Assembly: GCA_023418755.1 (NCBI GenBank)
Contig: JAEZZE010000342.1
Coordinates: forward strand, 1-8,808
Source of the DNA: Bacillota bacterium
Lineage (GTDB): Bacteria > Bacillota > Bacilli > Paenibacillales > Paenibacillaceae
Direction: 5' to 3'
DNA: 8,808 nt
The translations under genes were made by a program, and so were the position numbers. The notes under the pieces are model-generated. The model ran no database searches, had not been told where the DNA came from, and saw nothing but the letters and a program-made list of their open reading frames with translations. This document shows positions 6,040 through 8,808 of the stretch, piece by piece; position 1 is the stretch's first letter, and the number at the start of each line of letters is the position of its first letter.

Positions 6040-6907
6040 ACTCTCCTACCCCCTTGGCGGTGAAGAACATAATATCCTCCAGCGTCGGACGTTCGAGCCG
6101 GGCGAAGCCGGAGAACAGCCGTTCGGCCTCCCGCCTGTTGTCGACAAGGCCCTCGAAGCCGGCGGACGTTTCGCGGACCCCGACGAAAACGCGGCGAACG
6201 TCCGCGTCGAGCAATTCCTTCCCCGCTTTGACGAGGGCGTAGCGCTCGAAGATCTGCTCCTTCGATTCGTTAAACACGAGCTTCCCCCGGTTAAGGAAGG
6301 CGATGTAATCCGCAATGCGATCCAGGTCGGTCGTAATGTGGGTGGAGAATAAAATCGTTTTGCGCTCGTCCAGCATCAGCTCCGACAGGAGCTCCAGCAG
6401 CTCCCGCCGGAATACCGGGTCGAGTCCGGCGGTCGGCTCGTCCATAATCAGCAGATCCGCATGATGCGACAAGGCGAAGGCAAGGCCCAGTTTCATCTTC
6501 ATTCCCTTGGACAAGCTGCGGATCTTGGCTTTGGACGACAGCTCGAACCGGTCGAGATAATGCCCGAACAGCCTTTCGTCCCATTTTTTGAAGAAGGGCG
6601 CATACACGTTTTTCATCGCGGCGACGGTCATATGCTCGTAAAAATTGCACTCGTCGGCGACGTAGCCGATTCGTTCCTTGATGTCCGCCTCATGAACATC
6701 GAACGTCTGCCCGAACACCCGCACTTCCCCGCCGCTCGGAACGGACATGCCCATCATCATCCGGATCAGCGTGCTCTTGCCGGCGCCGTTGGCGCCGATC
6801 AGTCCCGTAATGAACCCTTGCTTGATATCCAGGGTCACGTCTTTCAGCGCGAAGCGCTTGTAGTTTTTGGTCAGATTGCGGACGTCAATGACTGAATTCC
6901 CGTTCAT
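6032..6907 (-). CDS. ABC transporter ATP-binding protein
   Basis: 291-residue ATPase subunit of an ABC-2-type exporter. The motifs are in order: Walker A GANGAGKST (38-46), a variant signature SLSKGMKMKL (131-140) where LSGGQ is usual, Walker B LLIMDEPTAGLD (152-163) with catalytic E157, and the H-loop histidine H190 in FSTH. A C-terminal extension of about 80 residues follows the nucleotide-binding domain, as in many BcrA/YtrB-like proteins. I chose the ATG at 6907, which overlaps the TGA of the GntR gene as ATGA and has GGAGGGAGAAGG directly upstream. The frame is open 26 codons further, but that stretch is the repressor's coding sequence in another frame and adds nothing typical of the family. 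It pairs with the downstream permease. Confidence 0.93.
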   Translation of the reverse strand: MNGNSVIDVRNLTKNYKRFALKDVTLDIKQGFITGLIGANGAGKSTLIRMMMGMSVPSGGEVRVFGQTFDVHEADIKERIGYVADECNFYEHMTVAAMKNVYAPFFKKWDERLFGHYLDRFELSSKAKIRSLSKGMKMKLGLAFALSHHADLLIMDEPTAGLDPVFRRELLELLSELMLDERKTILFSTHITTDLDRIADYIAFLNRGKLVFNESKEQIFERYALVKAGKELLDADVRRVFVGVRETSAGFEGLVDNRREAERLFSGFARLERPTLEDIMFFTAKGVGEYA

Positions 6908-7290
6908 CCTTCTCCCTCCAATTCCTCGTATAGCAGCCGAATATGGGCGACAAGCTCCTCCAGAGGCATGTGCAGCGAGCGGCATTCCTGCACGGCCTCG
7001 ATCAGCTTGCCTTCCAGCAGCCGCAGCCTTTGTTCGCGAATAAATTGCGGATTGGCGCCGGATACGAACGACCCCTTTCCGACGACGGAATCGGTCAATC
7101 CTTCCTTTTCGAGCTCTTCGTAAGCCCGCTTGGTCGTAATGACGCTGATCTGCAAATCTTTGGCCAACTGCCGGATGGACGGCAGGGGCTGGCCGGGCGT
7201 CAATTCCCCGCTCAAAATCGCTTGACGGATTTGCCGTACAATCTGCCCGTAGATCGGTTCGTCGGACGCGTTGGATAAAATAATGTTCAT
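6904..7290 (-). CDS. GntR-family (YtrA-type) transcriptional repressor
   Basis: 128-residue regulator with the short architecture of the YtrA subfamily: an N-terminal winged helix-turn-helix and a small helical tail, with no large ligand domain. EPIYGQIVRQIRQAILSGEL (11-30) is helix 1, PSIRQLAKDLQIS (37-49) and TTKRAYEELEKEGL (52-65) hold the recognition region, and VVGKGSFV (69-76) is the wing. The start is ATG 7290, six bases after CGGAGG. An upstream in-frame extension to 7380 would run through the promoter and is rejected. First gene of a repressor-ATPase-permease operon; its TGA overlaps the ATPase ATG. By analogy with YtrA it probably represses its own operon through the palindrome in its promoter. 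Inducer unknown. Confidence 0.92.
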   Translation of the reverse strand: MNIILSNASDEPIYGQIVRQIRQAILSGELTPGQPLPSIRQLAKDLQISVITTKRAYEELEKEGLTDSVVGKGSFVSGANPQFIREQRLRLLEGKLIEAVQECRSLHMPLEELVAHIRLLYEELEGEG

Positions 7291-7306
7291 GGCGCCTCCG
7301 TGTCGT

Positions 7307-7338
7307 GTGTATTTACTGTATATATATAATATATACAC
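7307..7338 (-). promoter_or_regulatory. Probable GntR operator (AT-rich inverted repeat)
   Basis: GTGTAT at 7307-7312 and ATACAC at 7333-7338 are inverted copies. Inside them, 7317-7337 is a nearly perfect palindrome with arms TGTATATAT and ATATATACA. It covers the -10 and the expected transcription start of the GntR operon, an ideal place for a repressor. YtrA-type regulators are known to bind inverted repeats in their own promoters; that this protein binds here is inference. Confidence 0.55.
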
Positions 7339-7356
7339 TGGATTCCTTGAAGTCAA
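7328..7356 (-). promoter_or_regulatory. SigA-type promoter of the GntR-ABC operon
   Basis: On the minus strand, TTGACT (7351-7356) is followed by a 17-base spacer and TATATT (7328-7333), each one mismatch from consensus. The start codon is about 40 bases downstream of the -10. This is the best promoter in the window. Confidence 0.75.
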
Positions 7357-7370
7357 GATGAGCCGAACTT

Positions 7371-7417
7371 GAAAAAGCAAAGACGCATCCCGCCGCGGAT
7401 CGGCGCAAGATGCGTCT
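7371..7417 (-). terminator. Intrinsic terminator after the CotH-like gene
   Basis: A 9-bp outer stem, AGACGCATC (7381-7389) with GATGCGTCT (7409-7417), encloses an inner CGCCG/CGGCG stem. On the minus strand it is followed by TTGCTTTTTC (7380-7371). It begins 4 bases after the TAG at 7424-7422 and separates this gene from the GntR promoter. Confidence 0.82.
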
Positions 7418-7421
7418 ATTA

Positions 7422-8808
7422 CTATGCTTGGTTATTTGCTATTAAGTTGACCGTCAGGGAGGAGGAATCCCAACTTACGTTGAGGCCCAACGCTTCGGCC
7501 ACGAACCTGACCGGCACAAGCGTTCGCGAATTAACGATCTGCGCGGGCACATCCAGCGTCACCTTCTCGCCGTTCACGGTAGCCGTGTTGCCGCCGATGG
7601 GCAGCACTATGGCCGTATTTCCCGTTCCGCCGTTCACCGTTACCGTTCTCGTTTTCGCATTCCAGACAAGCTCAGCTCCAAGCGATTCGAACACGCCGTA
7701 GACCGGAATCAGTACCCGGGAATTTTGCGTGACCGGTTTCTGATCGCCGAAGACAATGGTCTTGCCGTCAAGAACGACTTTGATCTCTCCGGGAGCCGTC
7801 GTTGCTTCCGTTCCGCCGGGGGTAGCCGATGTTTCCGGCAGGGGAGTTACCGCCCTTCCCAATTGCTCCTGCAGGTTGGCCAGCCGATCGAGTGCAAAGG
7901 TTTTGATCGATCCGGCCGCCATTATTCCGCCATTGCCGCCGAATTGTCCGCCGCCATTCCCGCCCGGCATGCCGAACGGACCGCCGCCCGGACGTTCCTG
8001 CCGATTGCCGGTCGAATTCGCACCGTCGGACTCCGTCGGAGGCGTCATGCCCTCCGGGAATGTTATACCGCTAGGAGGCGTCCTACCATCCGGAGGAGTC
8101 ATGCCTTCCGGGAACGCCATGCCGTCAGGAGGCGTCATGCCGCCCATGCCGCCCATGCCGCCCATATTGGAGCCTTCGGTCGAAGAGTAGGCAAGATTGG
8201 CATCGAACTGTTCCATCGCATAGAATCTGGTCGGGTCTGCTTCCACATAGGGACGGATCAACTGACCAAGCTCGTTGATTCTGTTTTCGATTTTTTCGAG
8301 ATAATCGACCAACTGCTCTACGTAACCTAGGTAACGTTCCTTGTATTCGGCAACCTTCAACAGATTGTTGATCATTGGCGCGTCTTCCATGCGGATTCCG
8401 AGAACCGGAAGGTCAACGGCAGCCGTTACGGCGTTCGTATTGGGATTCGTCGAGCCCGTGTTGCCGCCTCGGCCGACGCCGGTAAAACCGTTGAACGACA
8501 TGTTGAAATCCCAGGGGATAACGGTAAACTTCCCGGCGGCATCCCCGTAGAGCATATAGTTTTGAGCCATGCTTCCGTTGTAGCTGTCGTAATTGCCCAG
8601 CACGGCGTTCCCGGCGATATACTTCAGCGCGGAGTCTACATCGAGCACGCTTTCGATGTCGCCTTTTTCCCCATCGGGCATCTCATTCAATACTTTTATG
8701 AAGTTTTTCAAAGAGGCTTTGTCGTCCTTGATTCCCAGATCGCGGGTAATCGTCTCATAGTCGCTGTTCTCCGCGTATTTGAGCGTGCTTCCCGATTCGG
8801 TATCGTAC
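7422..8808 (-). CDS. CotH kinase-family protein with C-terminal stalk domain (5' partial)
   Basis: C-terminal 462 or so residues of a protein whose start lies beyond 8808; the frame is open to the window edge. The upstream part (about 8808-8230) matches the C-terminal half of the CotH kinase domain: an N/D/Y-rich GNYDSYNGSMAQNYMLYGD block, then IPWDFN (8502-8519), whose Asp is the likely metal ligand. CotH proteins are atypical protein kinases of spore coats and of secreted proteins. A low-complexity linker follows: MGGMGGMGGM (8136-8165), six hexapeptides of the TPPDGM/AFPEGM kind (8028-8135), and a Gly-rich stretch (about 7925-7990). The last 120 residues (about 7431-7787) form a copper-amine-oxidase-N-like stalk domain (LDGKTIVFGDQKPV, SRVLIPVYGVFESLGAELVW, SRTLVPVRFVAEALGLNVSW), typical of cell-surface proteins of Paenibacillaceae. 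A signal peptide is expected but not visible. Probably secreted or spore/envelope-associated; target unknown. Confidence 0.88.
   Translation of the reverse strand, partial: YDTESGSTLKYAENSDYETITRDLGIKDDKASLKNFIKVLNEMPDGEKGDIESVLDVDSALKYIAGNAVLGNYDSYNGSMAQNYMLYGDAAGKFTVIPWDFNMSFNGFTGVGRGGNTGSTNPNTNAVTAAVDLPVLGIRMEDAPMINNLLKVAEYKERYLGYVEQLVDYLEKIENRINELGQLIRPYVEADPTRFYAMEQFDANLAYSSTEGSNMGGMGGMGGMTPPDGMAFPEGMTPPDGRTPPSGITFPEGMTPPTESDGANSTGNRQERPGGGPFGMPGGNGGGQFGGNGGIMAAGSIKTFALDRLANLQEQLGRAVTPLPETSATPGGTEATTAPGEIKVVLDGKTIVFGDQKPVTQNSRVLIPVYGVFESLGAELVWNAKTRTVTVNGGTGNTAIVLPIGGNTATVNGEKVTLDVPAQIVNSRTLVPVRFVAEALGLNVSWDSSSLTVNLIANNQA
8028..8165 (-). repeat. In-frame coding repeats in the CotH-like linker
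   Basis: Three GGM tripeptides (9-base units, 8136-8162 region) abut six imperfect 18-base units (8028-8135). The latter encode TPPDGM, AFPEGM, TPPDGR, TPPSGI, TFPEGM and TPPTES. The units alternate between PPDG and FPEG types and decay toward the C-terminal end. This is a flexible spacer between kinase and stalk domains, prone to length change by slippage or recombination. Confidence 0.85.

Noticed and set aside
6908..6985. N-terminal extension of the ABC ATPase to an upstream start
   Set aside because: The 26 added residues come from the GntR gene in another frame. The ATGA overlap and ribosome site support the start at 6907.
7311..7338. TATATA-rich tract considered as an origin or DNA-unwinding element
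   Set aside because: Short, with no DnaA-box cluster nearby, and it is fully explained as a promoter -10 with an operator.
8028..8165. Short tandem units considered as a possible CRISPR or satellite array
   Set aside because: Units are 9 and 18 bases with no spacers, stay in frame, and encode a Pro/Gly/Met linker.
7725..8330. Plus-strand frames opposite the CotH-like gene with RRRHAAHAAHAAH-type repeats
   Set aside because: The repeats simply mirror the coding repeats of the real minus-strand gene.

Overview
The window looks like chromosomal DNA of a spore-forming, fairly GC-rich Gram-positive bacterium, most likely Paenibacillaceae (Paenibacillus or Cohnella type). This rests on the strong AGGAGG-type ribosome binding sites, frequent TTG and GTG starts, intrinsic terminators with U-tracts, a PhoP-like response regulator, a GntR/YtrA-type ABC operon, and a CotH-family protein carrying a copper-amine-oxidase-N-terminal-like 'stalk' domain. 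Genus is inferred from family content, not from any marker gene. No rRNA, tRNA, insertion sequence, prophage or CRISPR array was seen, and no gap between genes exceeds 300 bases.

Layout. (1) 54-767 (+): an OmpR/PhoP-type response regulator closed by a terminator (799-822), with no histidine kinase after it. (2) 892-1761 (-): an AraC-family regulator with a cupin sensor domain. It is divergent from (3) 1993-5343 (+): a three-gene sugar cluster consisting of a Gfo/Idh/MocA oxidoreductase, a TIM-barrel sugar phosphate isomerase/epimerase-like protein, and a second, different Gfo/Idh/MocA oxidoreductase. It ends in a very strong terminator (5355-5390). (4) 7290 down to 5428 (-): a compact GntR repressor / ABC ATPase / ABC permease operon, with 4-nt and 8-nt gene overlaps and a near-consensus promoter buried in an AT-rich palindrome. 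(5) 7422 to beyond 8808 (-): the C-terminal part of a CotH kinase-like protein with a Gly/Met/Pro repeat linker and a C-terminal stalk domain; its start lies outside the window.

How they may work together. The AraC protein probably senses a sugar or glycoside and controls the divergent cluster. The cluster has two NAD(P)-dependent oxidoreductases and one metal-dependent TIM-barrel enzyme, but no transporter, glycosidase or kinase. This fits a redox route acting on unphosphorylated carbohydrate (oxidation, elimination or epimerisation, reduction), but the substrate cannot be read from sequence. The GntR/ABC operon is self-contained and probably autoregulated. The response regulator and the CotH protein are unrelated neighbours.

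The genes are ordinary as families. The points most worth a second look are regulatory: a 13-bp direct repeat spaced exactly 30 bp apart in front of the sugar cluster, a shared 10-mer in front of its first two genes, non-ATG starts on all four genes of the AraC/sugar locus, and a tiny leader ORF overlapping the GTG start of the isomerase gene.
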